Source: Embleya sp040605455 (GTDB taxonomy: Bacteria; Actinomycetota; Actinomycetes; Streptomycetales; Streptomycetaceae). From it: a stretch of DNA of 56,472 nt. A program made the translations under genes and the position numbers. Where the stretch lies: the NCBI RefSeq assembly GCF_040605455.1, contig NZ_JBEXCV010000047.1, positions 1 to 56,472 on the forward strand, in the 5' to 3' direction. Below the pieces are notes generated by a model, which was given only the letters and a program-made list of their open reading frames with translations, was not told the DNA's origin and made no database searches. Positions 25,676 to 33,931 of this stretch are shown in pieces; within the stretch, counting starts at the first letter, position 1; every line of letters starts with the position of its first letter.

Positions 25676-27759
25676 CAGGTGGGGGTCAGCGGTGTGGCCT
25701 GGGCGATGAGGAGAGCGATGTCGTCGTGATCGTCGGGGTGCCGTAGCGCCTGCACGAGCCATTGACACATCTCCCCAAGGGGTCGACGTGGCTGTGCGAG
25801 GGTGTGGACCAGGAGATCCAGGCGCTCGTCTATGGGGTGGTGGCGGGTTTCGACGAGGCCATCGGTGTAGAGGAGGAGACGGTCGCCCGGGTTCAGCTCG
25901 AAGGTTGTGGTCAGGAACGGGATGCCGCCGACGCCCAGGGGCGCCCCGGTGGGCAGGTCGAGGAGTTCCGGTGGAGCGTCGTCGTGGGCGAGGACGGGCG
26001 GCAGGTGCCCGGCGTTGGCGATGTGGCACTGCCGGCGGTGGGGGTCGTAGACGGTGTAGAGGCAGGTTGCGATGTAGTGCTCGAGCCCGCGGGTGATCTT
26101 GTCGAGGTGTTGCAGGACCGCGTCGGGAGCGAGGGCGAGGTCGGCGAACGCGCAGGTGGCGGTGCGCAGGCGCCCCATGGTTGCGGCGGCGTCGATGCCG
26201 TTGCCCATGACGTCCCCGATGACCAGGGCGGTCTTTTCGTCGGCGAGGGGGATGACGTCGTACCAGTCGCCTCCGATCTCGCTGGAGGCTTCGGCGGGCT
26301 GGTAGTAGGACGCGAAGTCCAGTCCGGTCAGCGGGGGCGGTTCGCCGGGCAGGAGGCTGCGCTGGAGGGTCTCGGCGGCATTGCGGACGCTTTGGTGCCA
26401 GCGGGCGTTGTCGATGGCCACGGCGGCGCGGGCGGCGAGCTCGACGGCGAGGATCACGTCGTCCTCGTCGAACGGGAGCGGGTTGCCGGCGCGCATCAGG
26501 TCGAAGGCGCCGAGAACTTCGTTGCGCGCGATCAGCGGCACGGCGAGGTAGGAGTGCACACCGGCCCGGGCGAAGGCGCTCGCGGCGTCGGAGTTGCGGG
26601 CGATCCGCAGGAGGTCGTCTCGGTCGGTGTGGGCGACGACGACGGGCCGGCCGGTGTGGACGCACTGGGTGATCAGTCGGTCGGCGCCGTAGGCGGCCAG
26701 GTCGCCGGCCTTGTAGGCGGCGGCGGCCTCGGTGGGGTGGTCGGCGGCGACGGCGAGCGCACGGAACAGCTCCGGACCGTCGGACGGGGCGGTGGTGCGG
26801 CGGAAGGCCAGGACGGCGTCGAGGACGTCCACCGCAGCGAGGTCGGCCAGTTCGGGAACGGCGACGTCCGCCAGCTCGTGCGCGGTCGTCTCGACCTCCA
26901 GGGTGGTACCGACCCGAGCGGACGCGTCGGCGATCACGGCCAAACGGCGCCGAGCCCGGTCCGCCTCGGTCGTCGCCCGGTGCCGTTCGGTGACGTCGAC
27001 GACCGAGGTCGCCACGCCGATCACCCTCCCGTTCGATCCTTCGAGCCGGTAGTACGACACGGACCAGGCGTGTTCGTGGTCCGGGTCCGAGGGGGTGCGG
27101 CCGACGGTGTACTGGTCGATGAGCGGTGTGCCGGTCAGGAGCACGTGCCGCAGCGCGGACTCGATGGTGTCGACATCGAGGAACGGCACGATGTCGTGCG
27201 GGCGGGCGCCGATGTGGTCGGCGGCGCGGATGCCGTTGATGCGTTCCAGGGCCGGGTTGACCAGGAGGTAGCGAAGATCGGTATCCATCAGCGCGATGCC
27301 GATGGGCGCTTGCGAGACAAGGCGCTCGGACAGGGCCACGTCGGTCTCGACCCGCCGCAGGGTGGTCTGGTCGGCGACGATGCCCAGGGCGTAGACGTCG
27401 CCGAGGTCGTCCAGCAGCCGCATGTTGCGGAACTCCGCCAGGCGGGTGCCGCCATCCTTGTGCCGGATCGGAAAGGCGCCCGCCCAGCTGGCCCCGGTGC
27501 CCATCACCTCGGCGAACAGCTTGTGCACCAAATCCCGGTTCTCCGCGTGGACCAAAAGCTCTTCCGCATGCCGGCCCAGGGCCTCCTCGGCGGAGTAACC
27601 GAACACGTCGTCCGCCTGCGGGCTCCAGAACACGATCCGCCCGCTCGTGTCCAGGACGATCGCAGCGACACCGAGCAAGTCCAGTAGGCCACCCGGCGGC
27701 GACGGGCCGGCCTCGTTCTCGGATCGTTCGCCTTCGGGAGGCATCGGCACATCCGCCAT
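25675..27759 (-). CDS. PAS-PAS-GAF-PP2C (SpoIIE/RsbU-type) serine phosphatase
   Basis: A 694-aa cytoplasmic signalling protein. PAS 1 is at about residues 25-130 (AAIVLDTSGRIVFWSPQADD). PAS 2 is at about 145-265 (ERLVSQAPIGIALMDTDLRY, with VVDVTERHRA at its end). GAF is at about 285-440 (VHSYLAVPLIARNEVLGAFD). The C-terminal PP2C/SpoIIE domain is at about 465-694, with SEIGGDWYDVIPL, VIGDVMGNGIDAAATM, GDRLLLYTDGLVE and HDDIALL, the metal-binding Asp residues D-W/G-D/D-G/D-D. Such proteins dephosphorylate anti-anti-sigma factors or related STAS proteins in response to light, redox or small ligands sensed by PAS/GAF. ATG 27759 (MADVPMPPEG) has GGAGGGAG upstream; longer forms start in Arg-rich text. 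The stop overlaps the next gene's start. Confidence 0.92.
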   Translation of the reverse strand: MADVPMPPEGERSENEAGPSPPGGLLDLLGVAAIVLDTSGRIVFWSPQADDVFGYSAEEALGRHAEELLVHAENRDLVHKLFAEVMGTGASWAGAFPIRHKDGGTRLAEFRNMRLLDDLGDVYALGIVADQTTLRRVETDVALSERLVSQAPIGIALMDTDLRYLLVNPALERINGIRAADHIGARPHDIVPFLDVDTIESALRHVLLTGTPLIDQYTVGRTPSDPDHEHAWSVSYYRLEGSNGRVIGVATSVVDVTERHRATTEADRARRRLAVIADASARVGTTLEVETTAHELADVAVPELADLAAVDVLDAVLAFRRTTAPSDGPELFRALAVAADHPTEAAAAYKAGDLAAYGADRLITQCVHTGRPVVVAHTDRDDLLRIARNSDAASAFARAGVHSYLAVPLIARNEVLGAFDLMRAGNPLPFDEDDVILAVELAARAAVAIDNARWHQSVRNAAETLQRSLLPGEPPPLTGLDFASYYQPAEASSEIGGDWYDVIPLADEKTALVIGDVMGNGIDAAATMGRLRTATCAFADLALAPDAVLQHLDKITRGLEHYIATCLYTVYDPHRRQCHIANAGHLPPVLAHDDAPPELLDLPTGAPLGVGGIPFLTTTFELNPGDRLLLYTDGLVETRHHPIDERLDLLVHTLAQPRRPLGEMCQWLVQALRHPDDHDDIALLIAQATPLTPT

Positions 27760-28017
27760 CCTGGAACGCTCCCTCCAAGGGCAGCCCTCGCAGCCGCGCG
27801 CGCGACCCTTCTTCCATGCTGAGCCCCCGAGCCGGGCGGAGCAAACAGCAGAACATGGCCCCCGTGGACGACGACGCCTTTGATCGACACGGGCCACAGC
27901 CGGGCGGTGGGCGCGTTCACGAATCCTCCACCGGCGTTCGTCGGGCGGCGCGGAGCGGCCCGACGAACGGGTGGGTGTGCCGCGTGGGTCACGGTGTCGG
28001 CGACGCGGCCCGACGAG

Positions 28018-28893
28018 TCAATCCTTGCGGCCGACAGCGCCGTACAGCCACACCAGGCTCTCGTCGAACGTCCCGTACGAACCGTCGTCGGGATCGTCGT
28101 CTGGGTCCCACCGGGGAAGCGGTACCAACCCGGGCGGCAACAGACGGAATCCGTCGAACAACGACAGGATTTCCTGCCGTGTGCGCAGCACCGCCGGCGC
28201 CGTCGCACGGTTGTAGACCCGCGCTCCGTTGTGGGCCCGCTCCGCGTCGAAGTCGGCGCTGGTGTGCGAAAGGACCAAATAGCTGCCGGGGGCCAAGGCG
28301 TCACGCAATTCGGCCACGAGCGCGCGCGGATCCTCCTCGTCGCGCACGAAGTGCAGCAACGCGACCAGCAATACGGCGGTCGGCCGATCGAAGTCGATGA
28401 CCTCGCGCACCTGGGGATCGGCCAGGACCGACTGCGGCCGGCGCACGTCCGCCTGGACGTACGCGGTACGGCCCTGCGGTGAACTGCGCATCAGCGCCCG
28501 CGCGTGGGTGAGCACGATCGGATCGTTGTCCACGTACGCCACCCGTGCGTCGGGCGCCACGTCCTGTGCGACTTCGTGGGTGTTGCCCGCGGTGGGGATA
28601 CCGGTGCCGATGTCGAGGAACTGGCGTATGCCGTGCCGCGCGAGATGTCGTACCGCGCGCCGGAGGAAGACCCGGTTTCCACGAGCCGACGGCCGCGCAC
28701 TGGGGGCCGCGGCGATGACCTGCTCGGCCGCGTCACGGTCGGCGGCGAAATTGTCCTTGCCGTCGAGGTAGTAGTTGTACATGCGCGCCGGATGGGGGCG
28801 GGTCACGTCGATGCCCGGCGGCACATGGTTCCCGACCGATTCCTCCCGAGGTAACTGCCACGTACTGCTCGATTCCACCATCGACGTACCCAC
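28018..28893 (-). CDS. DUF574 (Methyltransf_19) SAM-dependent methyltransferase family
   Basis: A 291-aa protein of a family very abundant in streptomycetes. VTRPHPARMYNYYLDGKDNF is the characteristic opening (P-H-x-A-R-x-Y-D/N-Y-x-L-x-G-K). RQFLDIGTGIPTAGNTHEVA is the SAM-binding loop. VDNDPIVLTHARALM and LLVALLHFVRDEEDP follow. Fold and SAM site are clear, but no substrate is established for the family. A GTG at 28893 or an ATG at 28881 (MVESSSTWQ, with GGTGGG seven bases upstream) can serve as start; the second has the better-spaced ribosome site. It lies upstream of the PP2C gene with a 258-bp gap, so it is probably independent. Confidence 0.88.
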   Translation of the reverse strand: MGTSMVESSSTWQLPREESVGNHVPPGIDVTRPHPARMYNYYLDGKDNFAADRDAAEQVIAAAPSARPSARGNRVFLRRAVRHLARHGIRQFLDIGTGIPTAGNTHEVAQDVAPDARVAYVDNDPIVLTHARALMRSSPQGRTAYVQADVRRPQSVLADPQVREVIDFDRPTAVLLVALLHFVRDEEDPRALVAELRDALAPGSYLVLSHTSADFDAERAHNGARVYNRATAPAVLRTRQEILSLFDGFRLLPPGLVPLPRWDPDDDPDDGSYGTFDESLVWLYGAVGRKD

Positions 28894-29015
28894 CTTCTCC
28901 GCGGTTCTCTGCCTGCCCCCGCACGCTAGCGCGTGTCTTCGATCCTGCGCAGGTCCGCGACGCCCCGCACCGCGTCTCGCCGCACTGGCGAAATAGCCGT
29001 GCGGAACCCCATATG

Positions 29016-29190
29016 TCAGCTCATCGGTGCGGTGCGCGACGGACGCGGAACGCGGTGGTTCTTGGACTGCTCGGCGACGGAATGGTCGCGGGTGGGCACC
29101 AGAGCGCCGTCCACGATCGGCACGGTGTCCTGGCGGAACCGCCGGCGGGAGCGGAGCGCGAGCACTGTGCCGGGTGCCGCCGGACCGTCG
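29016..29190 (-). pseudogene. IS5-family transposase relic
   Basis: A minus-strand frame reads RRRFRQDTVPIVDGALVPT, then RDHSVAEQSKNHR, ending in a stop at 29016-29018. This is the catalytic-Asp segment of Streptomyces IS5-type transposases (D-T-x-x-x-V-D-G-T-L-V-P-T-R-D-H-x-x-A-x-x-S-K-N-Y-R). Everything before and after is lost. A shorter scrap of the same segment lies at 9921-9990. No terminal inverted repeats are visible. Confidence 0.6.
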
Positions 29191-29202
29191 CCAACGGCGC
29201 GC

Positions 29203-29685
29203 TCAGACCGTGGAGTCCCGGTGCGAGCCCGTCGTGAAGGCGAGGATGTCGGGCACTGCCTCGTACAGGCTCGCGAAGTGGCGGTGCACGCCGTCCACCG
29301 GGACCGAGGCGTTGACTCCCCACACCGTCATGCCGGCCCGCAGCCCGGACTCGACTCCGGAGCGGGCGTCCTCAATGACCAGGCAGTCCTCCGGCCTGGC
29401 GCCAAGTCGTTCGGCGGCAAGCAGGTAGGGAACCGGTGACGGCTTGCCTTCCGCGACTGCGGCGGCATCCACGAGCACACCCGGAATCGGTAGCCCGGTC
29501 CGGGCAAACCGCCCACGCACCCGGTGCTCGTAGTTCGAAGTCACCAGCGCCCAGCAACCCGAGGGCAGGCCGGGCAGCAACTCGGATGCACCGTCGAAAG
29601 CGGCATAGACACCGGACCGGACGTCCTCATCCTCAAGCTCGTGCAGCACGGCCAGGCACTCCCGCGGGTCCTGCTCCGGGGCCAC
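29203..29685 (-). pseudogene. HAD hydrolase lacking its N-terminus
   Basis: 160 codons of a HAD-IA (GS1-like) phosphatase. SGCWALVTSNYEHRVRGRFA holds motif II (T-S-N). VAEGKPSPVPYLLAAERLG holds the motif III Lys (G-K-P-x-P). CLVIEDARSGVESGLRAGM holds motif IV (E-D-x-x-x-G). The first 50-60 residues with the nucleophile motif DxDGT are missing, so catalysis is not possible. The GTG at 29685 is only the first codon available. The break lies next to the promoter region of the VOC gene, and an IS5 relic lies just beyond the 3' end. Confidence 0.7.
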
Positions 29686-29831
29686 CCAGTACAGGACACA
29701 ACCTGTCCGCTACCCCTGCAATGGTGGTCCACGAGCCGCCTAGGGGACACAGCCCCAGGTCACGGTGGCCGCGCCGTGCCACTTCCGTCGCAGCGGCGCA
29801 CATCCGAGGAACCCAAGGCAAGGAGCGGGCC

Positions 29832-30254
29832 ATGTCCGTTACGACCACCACCCACCTGAACTTCCGGGGGGCCGCGCGCGAGGCGCTGGACTTCTACCAG
29901 TCCGTCTTCGGCGGGCGGGTCGTCGCCGTCACCTACAAGGACGCCGGCAACGTGCAGAACGAGGACGAGGCGGACTGGGTGATGTGGGGCGAGGTGGCCG
30001 GGGACGACGGCTTCCATGTCATGGCCTACGACGTGCCCTCTCAACTGCCCTGGAACCAGGGCGAGAACCCCTTCTTCGTCTCCGTGCGCGGCGACGACGC
30101 CGACGAGATCAGCGCCCTGTGGCAGAAACTGTCGGACGGCTCGACGGTGATTCGGCCCTTGGCGGCCGCGCAGTGGGCGCCGCTGTACGGCATGCTCAGC
30201 GACCGCTTCGGCGTGACCTGGGTCCTGGACGTCACCGCCCCCTACAACGGCTGA
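29832..30254 (+). CDS. PhnB-like VOC-family protein
   Basis: A 140-aa protein of the PhnB/DUF1312 glyoxalase-like group: MSVTTTTHLNFRGAAREALD, FYQSVFGGRVVAVTYKD, FHVMAYDVPS, MLSDRFGVTWVLDVT. The family's F-R-G/N-A-x-E-A-x-x-F-Y and F-G-x-x-W motifs are present. It forms dimers and probably acts as an isomerase, resistance or binding protein; no reaction is proven. AAGGAG lies 8-14 bases before the ATG. It stands just upstream of the aldo/keto reductase relic on the same strand. Confidence 0.88.
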   Translation: MSVTTTTHLNFRGAAREALDFYQSVFGGRVVAVTYKDAGNVQNEDEADWVMWGEVAGDDGFHVMAYDVPSQLPWNQGENPFFVSVRGDDADEISALWQKLSDGSTVIRPLAAAQWAPLYGMLSDRFGVTWVLDVTAPYNG

Positions 30255-30376
30255 CCCGTCCGGGCCGGTGCGACGGACAGCGCCTTCGCACCGGCCCCGC
30301 GGGCTTGGCACGAGAACGACAGGGGGCCGCCGGGACGCGGCGGTCCGGTGGAGAGAAGCGAAAGAAGCGGGTCACC

Positions 30377-30702
30377 GTGCGAATGCAACAGCTGGGACGG
30401 ACCGGTATCGAGGTCAGCGCCTACTGCCTGGGCACCATGGTGTTCGGCAGGATGGGCAATCCCGACCACGACGACTGTGTGGGCATGATCCACCGCGCGC
30501 TGGACGGCGGCATCCACTTCATCGACACCGCCGACGTGTACGGCTACAGCGAGACCGAAGAGATCGTCGGCAATGCTCTCAAGGGGCGCCGCGACGAGAT
30601 CGTGCCGGCCACCAAGTTCAACGGCCCGATGGGCGAAGGCCCCAACCGCCGCGGCAGCTCACGCCGCTGGATCGTCACTGCGGTCGAGGACTCGCTTCAA
30701 AC
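30377..30702 (+). pseudogene. N-terminal third of an aldo/keto reductase
   Basis: About 108 codons of a normal aldo/keto reductase: QQLGRTGIEVSAYCLGTMVF, DGGIHFIDTADVYGYSETEE (Asp and Tyr of the catalytic tetrad), EIVPATKFNGPMGEGPNRRG (Lys). It stops matching right after SRRWIVTAVEDSL, where intact members continue with RRLxTDYIDLYQVHRPD. The frame runs on in nonsense to 30874; another frame briefly reads RYAQGVPAPSGRG and another EGGFHSAEFLAATAAT with a stop. The C-terminal two thirds including the catalytic His are gone, so it is inactive. Confidence 0.72.
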
Positions 30703-30955
30703 GGTACGCGCAGGGCGTGCCCGCGCCTTCAGGTCGAGGGCGGCTTCCACTCAGCGGAGTTCCTGGCCGCCACCGCCGCGACATGAGTCGATACGGCACC
30801 TCCGATTGCCTCGCGAGCTTCGGCGGAGCCGCCCCGGTGCCCCGCGACTCGGCACGCACCGCGTCCCCACTTGATCCGGCCGTGACCGGATCGGTCCGCA
30901 CCCGGACCCGATGCGGCCTGTCGCCACCCCAGCTGCGCCCGTCAGGCTTGGGGGC

Positions 30956-31555
30956 ATGACCCGAGCACTGATCGTCATCGATGTCCAGGAGTCCTTCCGC
31001 GCCGGCCCGCTGTGGGAGACCATCTCCAACCCGAAGATCGCCGACCGGGTGGGCCGACTGGTCCGGCTCGCCCGCCAAGCCGGAGACCTGGTGGTGTGGG
31101 TGCTGCATTCCGAGCCCGGCAGCGGCGATGTCTTCGACCCCGCCCTCGGCCATGTCCGGCTGATGGAGGAGCTGCAGCGCCGGGACGGGGAACCGCTGAT
31201 CCACAAGACATCGCACAATGCCTTCACCACCACCAACCTGCAGCAACTCCTCACCGGGCGCGGCATCCACGAGCTCTCCGTCTGCGGCATCCGCACCGAG
31301 CAGTGCGTGGAGACCACCACCCGCGTCGCGAGCGACTTCGGCTACCTGGTTACCTTCGTCATCGACGCCACCGCGACCAACCCCATCCCGCACCGGGACG
31401 CTCCCGCCGACCGGAGCGTCGCCGAACTGCTGTCGGACCCCCGCACCCTCAGCGCCGAGGAGATCATCCGGCGCACCGAGTACGCCCTTGCCGGCCGCTT
31501 CGCCACGATCACCACCGTCGACGAACTGGAAGCCGCGGCCGCTGCCGAGGCATGA
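30956..31555 (+). CDS. Isochorismatase-like cysteine hydrolase
   Basis: A 199-aa alpha/beta hydrolase of the isochorismatase/nicotinamidase type. ALIVIDVQESFRAGPLW holds the catalytic Asp. The middle is LIHKTSHNAFTTTNL (Lys). ELSVCGIRTEQCVETTTRVA holds the catalytic Cys (in T-E-Q-C-V-E-T-T). The family includes nicotinamidases, N-carbamoyl-amide hydrolases and isochorismatases; the cis-peptide and Cys motifs fit a hydrolase acting on a small amide. It is followed after only 10 bp by a GlxA-type regulator, so the two are cotranscribed and presumably functionally linked. Confidence 0.88.
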   Translation: MTRALIVIDVQESFRAGPLWETISNPKIADRVGRLVRLARQAGDLVVWVLHSEPGSGDVFDPALGHVRLMEELQRRDGEPLIHKTSHNAFTTTNLQQLLTGRGIHELSVCGIRTEQCVETTTRVASDFGYLVTFVIDATATNPIPHRDAPADRSVAELLSDPRTLSAEEIIRRTEYALAGRFATITTVDELEAAAAAEA

Positions 31556-31565
31556 TGACCGGATC

Positions 31566-32477
31566 GTGAACCACATCGTCTTCTTCCTGGTGCCCGGAGT
31601 CCATCTGCTCGACCTGGCCGGCCCCGCGCAGGCCTTCTCGACGGCCGCGGACTTCGGGTACCCCAGCACGCTCAGTTACATCGCCGAGCAGACGCAGGTC
31701 CCCACCGCCCAGGGGCTGCCGCTGGTGGCCCGGCTGGAGTGGCCCGAACTCGGCCCCGAGGACCTGATCGTGGTGCCCGGCTGGCGGTCGCTCGCCTTGG
31801 CCGACAGCCCCGCCATCGGTGCGGCCTCCCTGCAAGCCCTCCAGGACCACCATGCCAGGGGCGGCACCGTGGCCAGTGTCTGTGCCGGAGCCGAAGCCCT
31901 CGGCCGGGCCGGCCTGCTCGACGGTCGGCGCTGCACGACTCATCACGACATGCAGGACGAGCTCGCCCGGCGCCATCCCAGAGCCATGATCGTCCGCGAT
32001 GTCCTGTTCACCACCGATGACCGGGTGGTCACCTCGGCCGGCATCGCCAGCGGCATCGATCTGGCACTGCATCTGATCGCGACCCGGCACGGCCCGGCCG
32101 TCGCCGCCCAGGTGGCCCGGGACATGGTCGTCTACGCGCGACGCAACGGCCACGAACCGCAGACCAGCGCGATGCTCCGCCACCGATCCCATCTCGACGA
32201 GACCGTACATCGCGCTCAGAACCTCATCGACGCCCGCTTCGACCAGCGGCTGGCCCTGTCCGCCATAGCCGCGGCCGTGGGCGTCAGCGAACGCACCCTC
32301 ACCCGCCTGTTCAGCCGCGCCACAAACGGCCTGACCCCGCTGCGCTACCAGCAGACACTCCGCCTCGAACGCGCCCAACACCTGATCGGTCACGGCGCGA
32401 CGGTCGATGCCGCCGCCCGCTCGGTCGGCTTCGAGGACCCACGCATGCTGCGCCGCCTGCGCGCTCGCGCAACCTGA
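31566..32477 (+). CDS. GlxA-family (DJ-1/PfpI + AraC) transcriptional regulator
   Basis: A 303-aa regulator starting GTG at 31566. The N-terminal DJ-1/PfpI-like domain spans about residues 1-170 (HIVFFLVPGVHLLDLAGPAQ, DLIVVPGWRSLALADSP, and the elbow GGTVASVCAGAEALGRAGLL with Cys). The C-terminal AraC double helix-turn-helix is at about 210-303 (FDQRLALSAIAAAVGVSERT, LTRLFSRATNGLTPLRYQQT, VGFEDPRMLRRLRARAT). Members sense small amino or amide compounds. Ten bases separate it from the cysteine hydrolase gene, forming a two-gene operon. Note that it is at the short end of its family and ends immediately after the second helix-turn-helix. Confidence 0.9.
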   Translation: MNHIVFFLVPGVHLLDLAGPAQAFSTAADFGYPSTLSYIAEQTQVPTAQGLPLVARLEWPELGPEDLIVVPGWRSLALADSPAIGAASLQALQDHHARGGTVASVCAGAEALGRAGLLDGRRCTTHHDMQDELARRHPRAMIVRDVLFTTDDRVVTSAGIASGIDLALHLIATRHGPAVAAQVARDMVVYARRNGHEPQTSAMLRHRSHLDETVHRAQNLIDARFDQRLALSAIAAAVGVSERTLTRLFSRATNGLTPLRYQQTLRLERAQHLIGHGATVDAAARSVGFEDPRMLRRLRARAT

Positions 32478-32559
32478 CCGGGTCGAGGGCGCGGGCCCGG
32501 TCGCGAAGGCGAGGCCCGTGCGTGGGAGAAGGTGACCGACGCGGTGTTCCTTGCCTACC

Positions 32560-32670
32560 ATTCTGCATTCCGCGGGACGTGGCGCAGGTGAAGTACGAGA
32601 TGGTGCGGCGGATTCGGATCGACAAGGTCCCGGTGGTGAGCGCCGCCCGTCGACACTGTCAGCCCGGCAG
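32560..32670 (+). pseudogene. Helix-turn-helix transposase-like relic
   Basis: A plus-strand frame reads PRDVAQVKYEMVRRIRIDKV, then PVVSAARRH before degenerating. Streptomyces carry HTH proteins associated with insertion elements that begin DVxQVKYEMxRRVRVDGxxVxxAAAxFGxSRPxxY; the resemblance is good for the first helices only. The rest of the 32478-32833 gap shows no gene. Confidence 0.45.
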
Positions 32671-32833
32671 TCTCCCAAGCCATGCCGACGCAGTCGACTC
32701 CACCTGGTCGGCGAAGTGGTCGTCGTCGTGCGACATCATGGGCCGGGAGCCCTTTCCAGCAATGCGTCGCGTCCGTGACCACCTCGCCCACCGACCCAAT
32801 GCAATCAGGTCGACTCGACGGGCACGCTCGTCG

Positions 32834-33277
32834 TCAGCCGCTCGCCGTCTCCCGAGATCCGGCTGTGGGCTCCATGACCTCCTTGAGGCGTTTGCCGAGG
32901 AGGATGAACAGCAGGATGAGTCCGACCGTGAGAAGTATGTGGCCGATGCCGGCGATCAGCTTGATGGCCTCGGGCACATGCTTGTCGAGGACGGTCTGTG
33001 TCCCGTGCACGAACATCATGGCGACGGAGACGGCGATCCCGGCGTTGTAGGTCCAGTAGAACCAGGTGAACAGCCTTGTCCCGGACAACTGGAAAAGCTT
33101 GTCGAGGGCGAGCACGATGAGGAAGACCAACATGCCCAGTGCGAGCAAGTGGGTGTGCATCAGGGCCAGTTGGGTCTTGCCTTCGAAGTCGTTGAGCTTC
33201 GTGAACTCGCGATAGTACAGCCCGGAGATCACTCCCAGGATCATGTAGACGTGCGCGGCGTGGTACGACTTTCGCAT
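32834..33277 (-). CDS. DUF2871 integral membrane protein
   Basis: A 147-aa protein with four transmembrane helices: AAHVYMILGVISGLYYREF, LLALGMLVFLIVLALDKLF, WFYWTYNAGIAVSVAMMFVH and IAGIGHILLTVGLILLFILL. Conserved family text includes YYREFTKLNDF and LMHTHLLALGM. The histidines H-T-H and the helix-2 pattern recall haem-copper or DUF2871 families; function is unknown. MRKSYHAAHV at 33277 matches the family's usual N-terminus; a GTG at 33307 would add ten residues. No partner gene is adjacent. Confidence 0.8.
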   Translation of the reverse strand: MRKSYHAAHVYMILGVISGLYYREFTKLNDFEGKTQLALMHTHLLALGMLVFLIVLALDKLFQLSGTRLFTWFYWTYNAGIAVSVAMMFVHGTQTVLDKHVPEAIKLIAGIGHILLTVGLILLFILLGKRLKEVMEPTAGSRETASG

Positions 33278-33563
33278 TGTTCTGTTCGCTTTCCATGGGT
33301 TGGTCACGAGTAGGTGCCGGGACGGCGGTGGAGCAGGTCGACCTCAACACGCGTAAGCGGAGTCCGGCTCTCGCCCATTGCCGTCACCCGCGGTTGGTTG
33401 AAGATGACGGCCTCGCCGTCGTGTGGGCCCCGATGTGGCACTCCGTCGCGGTCCGCGCGCTGGATGACCCGCTCGATCGGCGCGCTCTCGGGAACGGGTG
33501 AGTGATGGTGCGGCACGAAGCCGTGGTCAGACGGGGCGAGCCCGGCCCAAGGGGTGTATTCGC
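33278..33563. other. Intergenic, no gene seen
   Basis: Between the DUF2871 gene and a very small minus-strand gene. A 70-codon GTG frame (33304-33516, minus) exists but has no recognisable feature. Confidence 0.35.
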
Positions 33564-33716
33564 TCAGGCGGTCTCGGTGTCCTTCGGGTCGCCGACGAGG
33601 CCGTGCAGAGTGGGCGACAGGATGCAGGCCTCGGCGCTCCGACCGGCGTAGACGACACTGCCGCGCCGTAGTAGGTCGAGCACGGCGCCGGGCGGGTCCT
33701 GGCCACTGGCACGCAT
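33564..33716 (-). CDS. Very small (50-aa) conserved-looking protein
   Basis: MRASGQDPPGAVLDLLRRGS, then VVYAGRSAEACILSPTLHGL, then VGDPKDTETA and a stop. The ATG at 33716 has AAGGAG exactly seven bases upstream; the ATG at 33722 would be too close to it. Codon use is strongly coding-like. I do not know the family. It is divergent from the LysR gene, and the 215-bp gap carries repeated TTTCGATC boxes, so it may be the target of that regulator. Confidence 0.55.
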   Translation of the reverse strand: MRASGQDPPGAVLDLLRRGSVVYAGRSAEACILSPTLHGLVGDPKDTETA

Positions 33717-33840
33717 GGTCATGCTCCTTTGCCGGCCCCTCCGGGACGAGAGCGAAATTCCCCCGGAGGACGGCCGATCATCCTTGGATGGACGGCGAAG
33801 GGCCCCCGGGGCCTGCACAGCGCCGTCTCTCTCCGCACGT

Positions 33841-33914
33841 TTTCGATCGTGATCACTTTCGATCCTCGGAAGGCCCGGATCAAGGCCCAAGTGTGCAAGG
33901 GTCGGTGATCGAAA
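33841..33914. promoter_or_regulatory. TTTCGATC repeats, candidate LysR operator
   Basis: TTTCGATC occurs at 33841-33848 and 33857-33864 in direct orientation, flanking the perfect palindrome GTGATCAC (33849-33856). Its reverse complement GATCGAAA is at 33907-33914, just before the LysR start. The arrangement of two direct sites plus an inverted distal site suits LysR tetramer binding. Confidence 0.6.
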
Positions 33915-33931
33915 CTCACCAATGGAGGCGG

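Noticed and set aside
20096..31555. A biosynthetic gene cluster, suggested by methyltransferase, cupin, alcohol dehydrogenase, VOC and isochorismatase-like genes
   Set aside because: No core synthase (PKS, NRPS, terpene, RiPP) is present, and the genes are separated by relics and opposite orientations.
33304..33516. 70-codon minus-strand GTG frame
   Set aside because: No ribosome binding site, no recognisable feature and a His/Pro/Arg-biased composition.
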